Positions 7,827-14,843 of a DNA stretch of 18,556 nucleotides are shown here, in pieces. How positions within the stretch are numbered: the first letter of the stretch is position 1; every line of letters begins with the position of its first letter. Source of the stretch: Actinomycetota bacterium. Its GTDB lineage: Bacteria > Actinomycetota > Humimicrobiia > Humimicrobiales > Humimicrobiaceae. The stretch is taken from assembly GCA_016927635.1 (NCBI GenBank), contig JAFGMJ010000047.1, forward strand, positions 1 to 18,556, read 5' to 3'. The notes beneath the pieces were generated by a model, which made no database searches, was not told where the DNA came from, and was given only the letters and a program-made list of their open reading frames with translations. The position numbers and the translations under genes are program-made.

Positions 7827-8409
7827 AAAACAGTTCATAGAAATTCTTGAAAAAAATCTTAAAGGTATTCCAAAAGCAGAAATAAAAGATATTCTTGATG
7901 ACTTCAGGGAATATTTCGACATCGGCACAGAAAGGGGCCGTACCAGAGATGAAATACTGGCATCTCTTGGAAGCCCGAAAATACTTGCAAAACAGATAAA
8001 AGCTGAATCATATATAAAAAGAGCTGAAGAAAGCACGAGTGCCGCAAATATTACCAGGGCTTTATTTATGACAATAGGGCTCAGTTTTTTTAATATTATT
8101 TTCATCCTGCCGGCTTTTATAGTAATAATTTCCATACTTGGCGCTTTATTTGCAGTTTCTGTATCGATTAGCGCAGCCGGAATTGCAGGCACTGTTACAA
8201 GTTTTTTTTATCCCTTTTTTGACCAGTATCTGACTTTTACGATAAATCCTGCGGTGCTTATATTTGGCTTTATTGGCGCAGGCGCGCTCGGAATACTGTT
8301 TTTCATAGGTACTTTCTATCTTTCAAAATTAATTTACAGTTTTATTGTCAAATACCTTAAATTTAATGTCAGCATAATTAAGGACAGGAGGCAGCAGGAT
8401 GAAATTTAA
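7819..8409 (+). CDS. HAAS-domain (DUF1700-type) membrane protein
   Basis: The N-terminal 65 residues form a HAAS-type helical domain: 'MNEKQFIEILEKNLKGIP', 'DILDDFREYFDIGTERGRTRDEILASLGSPKILAKQI'. Three or so hydrophobic segments follow (about 82-104, 105-130 and 144-167), then a basic cytoplasmic tail. HAAS proteins are regularly encoded directly after a PadR regulator and are thought to act as its membrane partner. I chose the ATG at 7819 because the family typically begins 'MNEKxF'. GTG (7810) and TTG (7813) codons just upstream in the same frame would add three or two residues. The gene overlaps padR by eight bases and the next gene by eleven. It probably links an envelope signal to the repressor, though that is inference. 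Confidence 0.88.
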   Translation: MNEKQFIEILEKNLKGIPKAEIKDILDDFREYFDIGTERGRTRDEILASLGSPKILAKQIKAESYIKRAEESTSAANITRALFMTIGLSFFNIIFILPAFIVIISILGALFAVSVSISAAGIAGTVTSFFYPFFDQYLTFTINPAVLIFGFIGAGALGILFFIGTFYLSKLIYSFIVKYLKFNVSIIKDRRQQDEI

Positions 8410-9259
8410 TGTTAAAAAAACCGTAATAGTTTTGATTGTAATAATCCTGGCCTCTTTTGCAATCGCGGCGGCTACTCTTTATTTTACAGGAGGCGTAAGC
8501 ACCGTATCTGTTAAATCTTCACAGATAAAAACATCCAAGAGCTATCCCGTGGATGGAATTGAAAAGCTGGTCATCAAAACATCCAGCGCAAAGGTCAATA
8601 TAATACCTGTGCTTGATAAAAAAATAGGCATAGATTTTTACGGTACATTTACAACAAATCTGGATGAAATTAAGCCGGAGATGAGGACCAGCCTTGAAAA
8701 CGGCGTGCTCACGGTGGAAATATCATATGGCCGGGCCATAAATATCGGACTGATAAATTTTGAACAGTTATATCTTGATATATACATGCCCGATAATTAT
8801 TTGGGCCAGATAAGCGCAGATACTATTTCAGGTGATCTTGTGATAAGAAGATTTGATTTAAGCCAGTTTGATTTTAAAAGTGTCTCCGGTAACCTTAGAG
8901 CTGAAGCAGTTAACGCTGGCTCTGTCAATATTGAAACAGCTTCAGGAAATATGGATTTGACAGATATAAAAGGGCAGATAAACGCAAATAATATTTCAGG
9001 TGAATTAAAAGCAAAGCTCAACAGCCTGCAGGGCAACATAAATATAAAAACAGTTTCCGGGAAAATCGATATTGAGCTGCCCCGGGAAAGCGAATTTGAA
9101 TTTGTTTTTGAATCATTATCCGGAAATATTAAAAATGAGTTTCCTGCAGATATAAAATTTGTAGATAACCGGAGAATTGAAGGAAATGTTGGCAAAGGCA
9201 TAAACATGATATCTTTAAACACCTCTTCCGGTAATATATCAATAGAGAAAGGAGAATAA
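8399..9259 (+). CDS. DUF4097 (Toastrack-type) membrane-anchored beta-repeat protein
   Basis: A single N-terminal signal anchor (7-30) is followed by an all-beta extracytoplasmic domain of the DUF4097 family. Ser-Gly turns recur at residues 144, 163, 182, 200, 220, 241 and 277. The step is 18 to 21 residues, with the last gap equal to two steps, as expected of a stacked beta solenoid. Typical rungs read 'TISGDLVIRR', 'SVSGNLRAEA' and 'TASGNMDLTD'. DUF4097 belongs with DUF2807 and DUF2154 to the Toastrack superfamily found near HAAS, PadR and phage-shock-type genes. The ATG is well supported by AGGAGG at 8386-8391 and overlaps the HAAS gene by eleven bases. The next gene starts directly after its stop codon. 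It is probably a surface or envelope-sensing scaffold; the ligand is unknown. Confidence 0.88.
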   Translation: MKFNVKKTVIVLIVIILASFAIAAATLYFTGGVSTVSVKSSQIKTSKSYPVDGIEKLVIKTSSAKVNIIPVLDKKIGIDFYGTFTTNLDEIKPEMRTSLENGVLTVEISYGRAINIGLINFEQLYLDIYMPDNYLGQISADTISGDLVIRRFDLSQFDFKSVSGNLRAEAVNAGSVNIETASGNMDLTDIKGQINANNISGELKAKLNSLQGNINIKTVSGKIDIELPRESEFEFVFESLSGNIKNEFPADIKFVDNRRIEGNVGKGINMISLNTSSGNISIEKGE

Positions 9260-10030
9260 ATGAACGGGAAAAATATGCAAAATAAAACATATTTTAAAAA
9301 AAGCTTGAGCACATTCTTAATTATTATTGTATTACTGCTTTCTGCAATGATATCAGTATCTTGCATAAAAATAACCGGACTTAAGGGGTCAGGAAATATC
9401 GAAAGCCAGGATAGAAGTGTGTCAGGTTTTGACAGTGTTTCTGTTAGCTCTGGTATCAGCCTGTATATTGAACAGTCTGGTACAGAGTCGCTTTTAATAG
9501 AAGCAGAGGACAATGTGCTATCCAGGATTATAACTGAGGTAAAAAATGAAGAACTTATAATAAGGTATAAGCCATGGATTTTCAGCTTTGGCGGAATCAA
9601 TGTTACAGAACCTGTAAAAGTATACCTTGGGGTAAAAAATATTGAAAGCATAAAAGTAAGCAGCGGCTCATCGTTTTACAGCAGCAGCATATCTGCAGAA
9701 TCTATTGATATATCACTGAGCAGCGGCTCAAATGGTGAAGCAACCATAGACGTAAAAGAATTAAAAGCCAGTATTTCAAGCGGCTCAAAGCTTATCATAA
9801 ATGGAAAAGCTCAAAACCAGGACATAAGTTTAAGCAGTGGAGTAGCTTATAAGGCATATGGGCTTAAAAGCGATAACGCCAGGCTTGATGCATCCAGCGG
9901 TTCTGTCGCAGAAATTAATGTAAGTAAAAGCCTTGATGTAAATGTGTCAAGTGGCGCAGAAGTCAATTATAAAGGAACCCCCCAGGTTATCTCTGATATT
10001 TCCTCTGGAGGCAGTTTAAATAATGAATAA
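9260..10030 (+). CDS. DUF2807 head-GIN-type putative lipoprotein, SSG-turn paralogue
   Basis: A hydrophobic signal (about 15-34) ends at 'ISVSC' with C35. This is a weak lipobox, since -3 is serine, so lipid anchoring is likely but unproven. The mature part opens with 'LKGSGNIESQDRSVSGFDSVSVSSG', the typical entry of DUF2807 (putative auto-transporter adhesin head GIN domain). Its C-terminal half is a beta solenoid with Ser-Ser-Gly turns at 134, 154, 173, 192, 212, 230 and 248. The start codon abuts the previous stop, and AAAGGAG at 9248-9254 lies within the previous gene's end. It is paralogous to the gene at 10113, sharing the same opening and the same repeat spacing. It probably presents a rigid extracellular rod or platform next to the DUF4097 protein. 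No binding partner can be identified. Confidence 0.85.
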   Translation: MNGKNMQNKTYFKKSLSTFLIIIVLLLSAMISVSCIKITGLKGSGNIESQDRSVSGFDSVSVSSGISLYIEQSGTESLLIEAEDNVLSRIITEVKNEELIIRYKPWIFSFGGINVTEPVKVYLGVKNIESIKVSSGSSFYSSSISAESIDISLSSGSNGEATIDVKELKASISSGSKLIINGKAQNQDISLSSGVAYKAYGLKSDNARLDASSGSVAEINVSKSLDVNVSSGAEVNYKGTPQVISDISSGGSLNNE

Positions 10031-10062
10031 TAAGTATTTAAAATGGACGATTTAAAAAAATT

Positions 10063-10091
10063 ATGCCAGCTTTATTTAAATATGTTGGCAT
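10063..10091 (+). other. Intergenic hairpin before the second DUF2807 gene
   Basis: ATGCCAGC (10063-10070) pairs with GTTGGCAT (10084-10091) over eight base pairs, one of them G-T, with a 13-base AT-rich loop. It lies in the only sizeable gap (82 bases) between the PadR gene and the second DUF2807 gene and ends seven bases before the Shine-Dalgarno sequence. No T-run follows, so it is not an obvious terminator. It may mark an mRNA processing site or tune expression of the downstream paralogue. Confidence 0.45.
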
Positions 10092-10112
10092 GTAAAGAAG
10101 GAGAGAATTGAA

Positions 10113-10874
10113 ATGAGCACAAAAAAACAAACATTTAAAAAGACAATACTTATAACACTCAGTCTTGCAATGTCATTAATTATTGCAATGGCGCTGAGCT
10201 CATGCATAACAATAAAAGTAAACAGCCTTAAAGGCAGCGGAGAGGTAGTAACACAGGAATTTGAAGTCAGCGGCTTTGATAAGCTGTCTTTTTCCGGCAT
10301 GGGCAAAATAATCATAGAGCAGACTGGCCAGGAATCCCTGGAAGTGGAAGCTGAAAAAAATATTATAGATGCCTTAAATATTGATGTAAGCGCAAAAAGG
10401 TTGAACATAGGCCTGAAAAAGGGTTTTATAAATATAATACCCACAAAAGATATAATTTTCCGCCTTAATGTAAAGGATTTAAGCAAAATAGATTTAAGCG
10501 GTGTGGGAAGCATAATTTGCGAGGGTTTTGAAACAGAGAGCCTGTCTATTGATTCAAGCGGTCTTGGAAATATCCAGTACGCTCTTAATGCCCAGACATT
10601 AGAAATAAGCATATCAGGGGCAGGCAAAATAGTGATGAGCGGCGAAGTTGATGTGCAGGAAATAGAGGTGTCCGGAGTTGGTACATATGATGCAAAAGAA
10701 CTGGTAAGCAACGACTGCGTAATAGACATAAGCGGCGCCGGCAGGGCCCTTGTCAATGTGGCCCAGACTCTTGATGTGAGCATGAGCGGCGTAGGAAACG
10801 TTGAATATAAAGGAAACCCTTCTGTAAAGCAGAATATATCCGGCATAGGAGGCACAGTAAAAAGTATTGACTGA
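10113..10874 (+). CDS. DUF2807 head-GIN-type lipoprotein, SGxG-turn paralogue
   Basis: A signal peptide (about 10-30) ends in a good lipobox 'LSSC' with C31, so this is probably a lipoprotein. The mature chain starts 'NSLKGSGEVVTQEFEVSGFDKLSFSGMG', matching the neighbouring paralogue's opening. SGxG turns occur at 61, 129, 149, 168, 187, 207, 225 and 243. From the second turn on, the steps are 20, 19, 19, 20, 18 and 18, the same series as in the paralogue at 9260. The turn motif is consistently Ser-Gly-Val/Ala/Leu/Ile-Gly instead of Ser-Ser-Gly. AAGGAG at 10098-10103 supports the ATG. It follows its paralogue by 82 bases that contain a hairpin, so its expression may be set separately. The family is Toastrack-type; function is surface-associated but otherwise unknown. 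Confidence 0.86.
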   Translation: MSTKKQTFKKTILITLSLAMSLIIAMALSSCITIKVNSLKGSGEVVTQEFEVSGFDKLSFSGMGKIIIEQTGQESLEVEAEKNIIDALNIDVSAKRLNIGLKKGFINIIPTKDIIFRLNVKDLSKIDLSGVGSIICEGFETESLSIDSSGLGNIQYALNAQTLEISISGAGKIVMSGEVDVQEIEVSGVGTYDAKELVSNDCVIDISGAGRALVNVAQTLDVSMSGVGNVEYKGNPSVKQNISGIGGTVKSID

Positions 10875-10914
10875 AATTAAAAAATATAAACATTAAATAA
10901 AAAAAGGAGGAGAA

Positions 10915-11379
10915 ATGACGGAATTATCAAAACAGGAAAATGAAAAAGGCAAAAAAATTGTTGAGGGACCTACTATTTATCTCTGGGTTCTTTCAGTAGT
11001 CACAGGCATTGGCTTATTTTCACTTAATTTTGGGGGATGGATGGGAAATGACATAAATATCGGCCCGGTTTCAATAGGTCTGCCATCCCCGAATACTTCC
11101 TGGGTATTGCTTGGACTTTTTGTTGCTGCTCTTGTCGGGCTATACGTTAGAAAAAACTGGGCAGTACCTGTGGGCAGGGCAGCACTGGTGGTTTCTATGA
11201 TTATATTTTTTCCGGTGGGCACTATTTTTGGCGCCATACTTTGGAAAAGATATAATGACCCTGAAGCAAAAAAATATTTAAATTATATTGAGACTGAAAA
11301 ATCTGAAGAAGCGCCTGCCGGTGCAGAAACCGGAAAAACTGAGGACCAGGGCAAAGAAAATAAGGAAGAGAATAATTAG
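10915..11379 (+). CDS. Three-helix membrane protein of unknown function
   Basis: I do not recognise a named family. The protein has a charged N-terminus (1-18) and hydrophobic segments at about 20-40, 62-79 and 84-110. Its C-terminal tail of roughly 40 residues is rich in Glu, Lys and Ala and looks disordered. The loop between the first two segments holds 'GGWMGNDINIGPVSIGLPSPN'. The Shine-Dalgarno sequence AAAGGAGG at 10903-10910 is the strongest in the window, which suggests high translation. The gene lies 40 bases after the second DUF2807 gene and is followed by two hairpins, so it is the last gene of the PadR-controlled operon. It may anchor or modulate the Toastrack proteins, but this rests on position only. 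Confidence 0.7.
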   Translation: MTELSKQENEKGKKIVEGPTIYLWVLSVVTGIGLFSLNFGGWMGNDINIGPVSIGLPSPNTSWVLLGLFVAALVGLYVRKNWAVPVGRAALVVSMIIFFPVGTIFGAILWKRYNDPEAKKYLNYIETEKSEEAPAGAETGKTEDQGKENKEENN

Positions 11380-11397
11380 TCAGAATCTTTATTCTGA
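11380..11397 (+). other. Stem-loop immediately after the operon's last stop codon
   Basis: TCAGAAT (11380-11386) and ATTCTGA (11391-11397) pair perfectly around a CTTT loop, starting one base after the TAG stop. The stem is short and followed by GTAAAAAAGG rather than a T-run, so it is probably a 3'-end stabilising hairpin upstream of the true terminator. Confidence 0.45.
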
Positions 11398-11424
11398 GTA
11401 AAAAAGGCATGCAAAAAATATTTA

Positions 11425-11459
11425 AAATTAAAGCTCCATGATAAATGGAGCTTTAATTT
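11425..11459 (+). terminator. Strong hairpin terminator of the PadR-Toastrack operon
   Basis: AAATTAAAGCTCCAT (11425-11439) and ATGGAGCTTTAATTT (11445-11459) form a perfect 15-base-pair stem with a GATAA loop. The GC-containing core AGCTCCAT is flanked by A-rich and T-rich arms, giving the TTTAATTTATAT tail expected of an intrinsic terminator. Because the arms are symmetrical it could stop transcription in either direction, but no minus-strand gene ends here. Confidence 0.82.
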
Positions 11460-11599
11460 ATATCCTTTAAATAGAAAGTCCAAATAATGCTTAAACTGCT
11501 AAAATCTAAAAAAAACAATCAATCTTATACTCATTTTTTTATAAAAATTGTAAAATGCCTTTAAATGCTTTTTACTAAATAGTTTTTGGGAGGCAGGAA

Positions 11600-12463
11600 T
11601 TGACAGAAATAGGCTTTGTCACCGACAGCTCCTCAGACATACCGGAAGAAATTGCTCTTAGATACAATATAAAAATAGTACCGCTATACATAGGAGTTGA
11701 CGGAAATACTTTCAGGGACCAGCTGGAGATAACTCCTGACCAGGTTTTCGCCGCATTAAGAGAAGGGAAAAAAATCATTACTTCGGCTCCCAGCGCAGGG
11801 GATTTCCAGAAAGTATTTAAAGACCTTTTTGAAAAAGATGGCGTTGAGTTCATTTACTGCATAACACTAAGCTCAAAGCTTTCTGGAACTTTCAATGCTG
11901 CAAATATTGCCAAAAAATTCTTTCCCCCTGATAAGATAGCGGTCATAGATTCAAAGTCTTCGACAATATCTCTTGGCTTCATCTCGATGCAGGCTGCTGA
12001 AGCTGCGGCTGCAGGCAAAAGCGGTGAATTTATTGATAAGCTTATTAAAGAACTTCTGGAAAACAACCGGTTTATTGCACTGCTTGAGAGTTTTGAATAT
12101 GTATTTAAAGGCGGAAGAGCTGTTTTTTTTGGCAGGCTTGTTGAAAAAGCTGTAAAGCTTGTGCCTATATTAAATATTGGGAAAAACGGTAAAGTCAGGT
12201 TAAAAAAATTTGTAAAAAATATGGAAAATGCATTGACAGAGATTTACAGGTTTACAGTAGCTTCTGCTAAAGCTAATCCATCAAATCTCATAGGCATTTT
12301 TTATGGCTCTGATATAAAACCTGCAGAAAAACTGAAAGAAAGAATAATAAATGAAAGCGACATTAAAGCTGAAGATATAATACTGACAAGGATAACCACG
12401 GTTATAAGCGCACACACGGGACCTGGCATAATAGGTACTGCTATAAGTCCAAGAAAATTATAA
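11600..12463 (+). CDS. DegV family fatty-acid-binding protein
   Basis: DegV proteins bind a long-chain fatty acid; in Firmicutes, FakB proteins of this family hand it to the kinase FakA. The signature blocks are all present: 'VTDSSSDIPEEI' at 7-18, 'TSAPSAGDF' at 61-69, 'TLSSKLSGTFNAA' at 89-101, 'VIDSKSSTISLGF' at 115-127, 'GGRAVFFGRLVEKAVKLVPIL' at 171-191 split around a conserved core, and 'AHTGPG' at 271-276. The length of 287 residues is normal. The TTG start is supported by GGGAGG at 11588-11593, and no ATG lies near. No FakA-like gene is in the window, so whether it feeds phospholipid synthesis here is unknown. It lies 140 bases after a terminator and so begins a new unit, with the thymidylate-synthase-like gene 28 bases downstream. 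Confidence 0.92.
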   Translation: MTEIGFVTDSSSDIPEEIALRYNIKIVPLYIGVDGNTFRDQLEITPDQVFAALREGKKIITSAPSAGDFQKVFKDLFEKDGVEFIYCITLSSKLSGTFNAANIAKKFFPPDKIAVIDSKSSTISLGFISMQAAEAAAAGKSGEFIDKLIKELLENNRFIALLESFEYVFKGGRAVFFGRLVEKAVKLVPILNIGKNGKVRLKKFVKNMENALTEIYRFTVASAKANPSNLIGIFYGSDIKPAEKLKERIINESDIKAEDIILTRITTVISAHTGPGIIGTAISPRKL

Positions 12464-12491
12464 AAATACATTAGTACTGGAGACATGATAT

Positions 12492-13358
12492 ATGTCAAGC
12501 AAAATAAAAAATGAAAACTTGTTTTTCAGCACCGGAGATATCCCGGTTTTATATGTGGAGGGCCAGTCTCTTCCTGAAGCCTGGGAAAAATCACTTATCA
12601 AATTATGGCAAAATGGTGTAGCTATAAAAACCCAGTATGACAGAAAGATAGACCCGCCCAGCAGGGATGCAACCATGGTTATGGTAATACAAAAACCTTT
12701 TGCCGAACCCAGGATACATCGCGCATTGCCAACAGGTCTTGATGAACTTGAAATCTACCGGCAGGAAGTTGTCCTTGGAATACATGATGACTGGATAGGT
12801 GGCCATGGCTGGTCCTACAGTTATCATGACCGTCTCTTTAATTATAAAATCAGCGGCGGCAATGAAAAAAAACACAGCAAACATTTGGACCAGATTGAAG
12901 CGGTAATCAAGAATCTGAGCGATTGTTTTTACACAAGAAGAGCCCAGGCTATAACATGGGATCCTGAAATTGATGCAGGCCATCATGAACCGCCCTGCCT
13001 GCAGAGATTATGGTTCAGGATAATTGAAGACCCGAAAGAGGGTCTTATATTGAACATGAATTCACACTGGCGCTCAAGAGATGCTTTTAAAGCAGCATTT
13101 ATGAATATATTCGCCCTTACAGACCTGCAGCAGAAAATAGCAGAAAGGATATCTGAAAACATAAAGCAGCCAGTAAAAGCTGGAAGGTATGCTGATATTA
13201 CTGACAGCTATCATATTTACGGCTCTTATTTTGAACAGTTTAAGGGCTTTCTGGAAACTCTGCAGACAAAAACTTTTGAGCAGAGAACTTATACTACAGA
13301 ATTCTGCCAGCCTTTTTTTGAAGAAGCTGCAAAAAAAATATCAGGCCAGCTAAAATAA
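12492..13358 (+). CDS. Divergent thymidylate synthase family protein
   Basis: The fold and active site of ThyA-type thymidylate synthase, which methylates dUMP using methylenetetrahydrofolate, can be followed by motif. 'TRRAQAITWDPEID' with R149/R150 matches the phosphate-binding arginine pair. 'PPC' gives the nucleophile C169. 'RSRDAF' with R194 and D197 matches the RSxD block. N205 sits at the dUMP-specifying asparagine position, and 'HIY' at 241-243 matches the conserved HxY. The residue after the cysteine is leucine rather than histidine, and the N-terminal half is unlike bacterial ThyA, so it resembles archaeal or phage-type members more. No dihydrofolate reductase gene is nearby. The start was chosen for GGAG at 12479-12482, nine bases upstream. 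It may be a true thymidylate synthase or a pyrimidine hydroxymethylase relative. Confidence 0.8.
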   Translation: MSSKIKNENLFFSTGDIPVLYVEGQSLPEAWEKSLIKLWQNGVAIKTQYDRKIDPPSRDATMVMVIQKPFAEPRIHRALPTGLDELEIYRQEVVLGIHDDWIGGHGWSYSYHDRLFNYKISGGNEKKHSKHLDQIEAVIKNLSDCFYTRRAQAITWDPEIDAGHHEPPCLQRLWFRIIEDPKEGLILNMNSHWRSRDAFKAAFMNIFALTDLQQKIAERISENIKQPVKAGRYADITDSYHIYGSYFEQFKGFLETLQTKTFEQRTYTTEFCQPFFEEAAKKISGQLK

Positions 13359-13385
13359 AAATTCTTATTATTTCTGGAGGTCACA

Positions 13386-13823
13386 ATGACAAAAGCGGTG
13401 GGAATAGCAAGCGATCATGCAGGGTTTGAATATAAGGAGTTAATTAAGACCTGGCTTGAAGAAGCCGGTTATAAAATAAAAGATTTTGGAGTATATGACA
13501 ACTCTAGACGGTTGGATTATAAAGCGGTAAAATCTCTTGCCGATGGAGTCATTGCTAAAGATGTAAGCAGGGGAATAGCGATCTGCGGCACGGGGCTGGC
13601 AGTAAGCATTGTGGCAAATAAGGTAAAGGGCATAAGAGCTGCGGTTTGCAATGATCTATATACTGCAAAAAAATCGCGTGAGCACAACGATGCAAATATA
13701 CTGGCGTTCGGTTCGCGTGTAATAGGTTTTGGCCTTGCGCAGGAAATAACAGAAACCTGGTTAAAAACTGCATTTGATGGCGGCAGGCACGAGGAGCGGA
13801 ATAAATATATAGATTCGATTTAA
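13386..13823 (+). CDS. rpiB: RpiB/LacAB-family sugar-phosphate isomerase
   Basis: RpiB-type enzymes interconvert aldose and ketose phosphates, classically ribose 5-phosphate and ribulose 5-phosphate. The sequence shows 'SDHAGFEYK' at 9-17, the catalytic cysteine and anion hole 'CGTG' at 67-70 followed by 'SIVANKVKGIRAA', 'SREHNDANIL' with H100 and N101, and 'GGRHEER' at 132-138 carrying phosphate-binding residues. The usual 'DYPD' motif reads 'DYKA' (44-47), and the segment after CGTG is LAV instead of the common IGM. These differences, with the neighbouring aldolase and TPI-like genes, allow a substrate other than ribose 5-phosphate, for example an erythrulose phosphate as for EryI/DerI. GGAGG at 13376-13380 fixes the ATG. 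The length of 145 residues is normal. It lies 27 bases after the thymidylate-synthase-like gene. Confidence 0.9.
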   Translation: MTKAVGIASDHAGFEYKELIKTWLEEAGYKIKDFGVYDNSRRLDYKAVKSLADGVIAKDVSRGIAICGTGLAVSIVANKVKGIRAAVCNDLYTAKKSREHNDANILAFGSRVIGFGLAQEITETWLKTAFDGGRHEERNKYIDSI

Positions 13824-13963
13824 AATAACATTTATATGTATATTGATTTTAACTCTTTGGGTAAATCGTCTATGATTTATTATCCATATTATGTATAATC
13901 TGGTATTATTTTTATCTTTATTTTCTATTCTAAATTTTAATTTAATTAAATCTTGGAGGTAAA

Positions 13964-14800
13964 ATGGTTGATATTAAAAACATCAGGGCAGCTATCTGTA
14001 AAATAGGTAAGCTTCTTTATGAAAAGGACCTCACTGACTCCAGCGGCGGAAATATTTCTGTGCGTGACGGCAATCTTATATATATAAACCCCAGGCGCTC
14101 AGGACAGGATTTGCAGTGGGAAATAGACGAAGACAGCATAATTGTAACTGATCTCTGCAAAGTTCCGGTAGTAGGCGAGGTGGATAAAATATCCAGGGAG
14201 GCTGCAACGCATTACTATATTTATCAGAATTTCCCTGATGTTAATTCTGTTGTACATGGCCATCCCTTCTTCATGATGGCTTTTGGTGCTGCTCATATGG
14301 ATATTCCAGCTGTGAGTGAAGGAACACGTGCAGTTGTGGGAATGCAGCCAATAACAAATATTGCTGAAGTCGTTCCCGGTTCGATTGAGCAGGCTGAAGA
14401 AGTTGTAAGGAATTTCAAAAAAAGAAGAGAAATAGAGCCGGGTTGCCCGCTTATATGTAATATTCCATTTCATGGAACATTTGCAGCAGGGGCAAACATA
14501 AATGATGCTTTTTTATTTACAGAGGTTGCAAACAATTGTGCAAAAATCCTGATTTACAGGCAGATAATGTTCGGCAATGACCCCAGGGCTGATTTTTCCA
14601 TACATAAGCAGTTTACAAAAGAAGACTTTGAGACAATCGGAGTTTCAAAGGAAGTATGCATACCCGGATATGTGTATACTGATATAACTGGCCACAAAAC
14701 AGTTTATGGAGACACCCCCACAGCTGGCCCTGATAATTATAATGAAATTGTTAAAAAAGTTACCGAAGAAGTCATAAATAATCTTAAAACCAGGCAGTGA
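13964..14800 (+). CDS. Class II aldolase/adducin family protein
   Basis: This zinc-dependent family includes L-fuculose- and L-rhamnulose-phosphate aldolases, ribulose-phosphate 4-epimerase and MtnB. 'SSGGNISVR' at 26-34 is the phosphate-binding loop. 'HGH' at 98-100 and H170 in 'FHGTFAAG' supply the three zinc histidines. E79 in 'SREAATHYYIY' is the likely catalytic acid. At 278 residues it is longer than fuculose-phosphate aldolase (about 215) and nearer the size of RhaD. The extra length includes a C-terminal extension after about 205. GGAGGT at 13955-13960 supports the ATG. A 140-base AT-rich gap separates it from rpiB and includes a TATAAT at 13894-13899, so a separate promoter is possible. 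The substrate cannot be fixed from sequence; neighbours suggest a phosphorylated ketose yielding a triose phosphate. Confidence 0.85.
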   Translation: MVDIKNIRAAICKIGKLLYEKDLTDSSGGNISVRDGNLIYINPRRSGQDLQWEIDEDSIIVTDLCKVPVVGEVDKISREAATHYYIYQNFPDVNSVVHGHPFFMMAFGAAHMDIPAVSEGTRAVVGMQPITNIAEVVPGSIEQAEEVVRNFKKRREIEPGCPLICNIPFHGTFAAGANINDAFLFTEVANNCAKILIYRQIMFGNDPRADFSIHKQFTKEDFETIGVSKEVCIPGYVYTDITGHKTVYGDTPTAGPDNYNEIVKKVTEEVINNLKTRQ

Positions 14801-14843
14801 CAATATTTTTATTTATTATGATTTGTATGATTGTTTTTAATCT

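Noticed and set aside
8797-9651. A 284-codon open frame on the minus strand opposite the DUF4097 and first DUF2807 genes
   Set aside because: It spans the junction of two well-supported + strand genes, has low-complexity Ser/Ile/Phe/Leu composition that mirrors the Ser-Gly repeats opposite, and shows no recognisable motif or ribosome binding site.
10076-10855. A 259-codon open frame on the minus strand opposite the second DUF2807 gene
   Set aside because: It is the antisense image of the SGxG repeats (rich in Pro, Ser, Thr and Leu). The + strand frame has a lipobox, a good ribosome binding site and a paralogue.
13824-13963. A firm promoter between rpiB and the class II aldolase gene
   Set aside because: A TATAAT at 13894-13899 exists but no acceptable -35 box lies 16-18 bases upstream. 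In such AT-rich DNA the single box is not enough to call.
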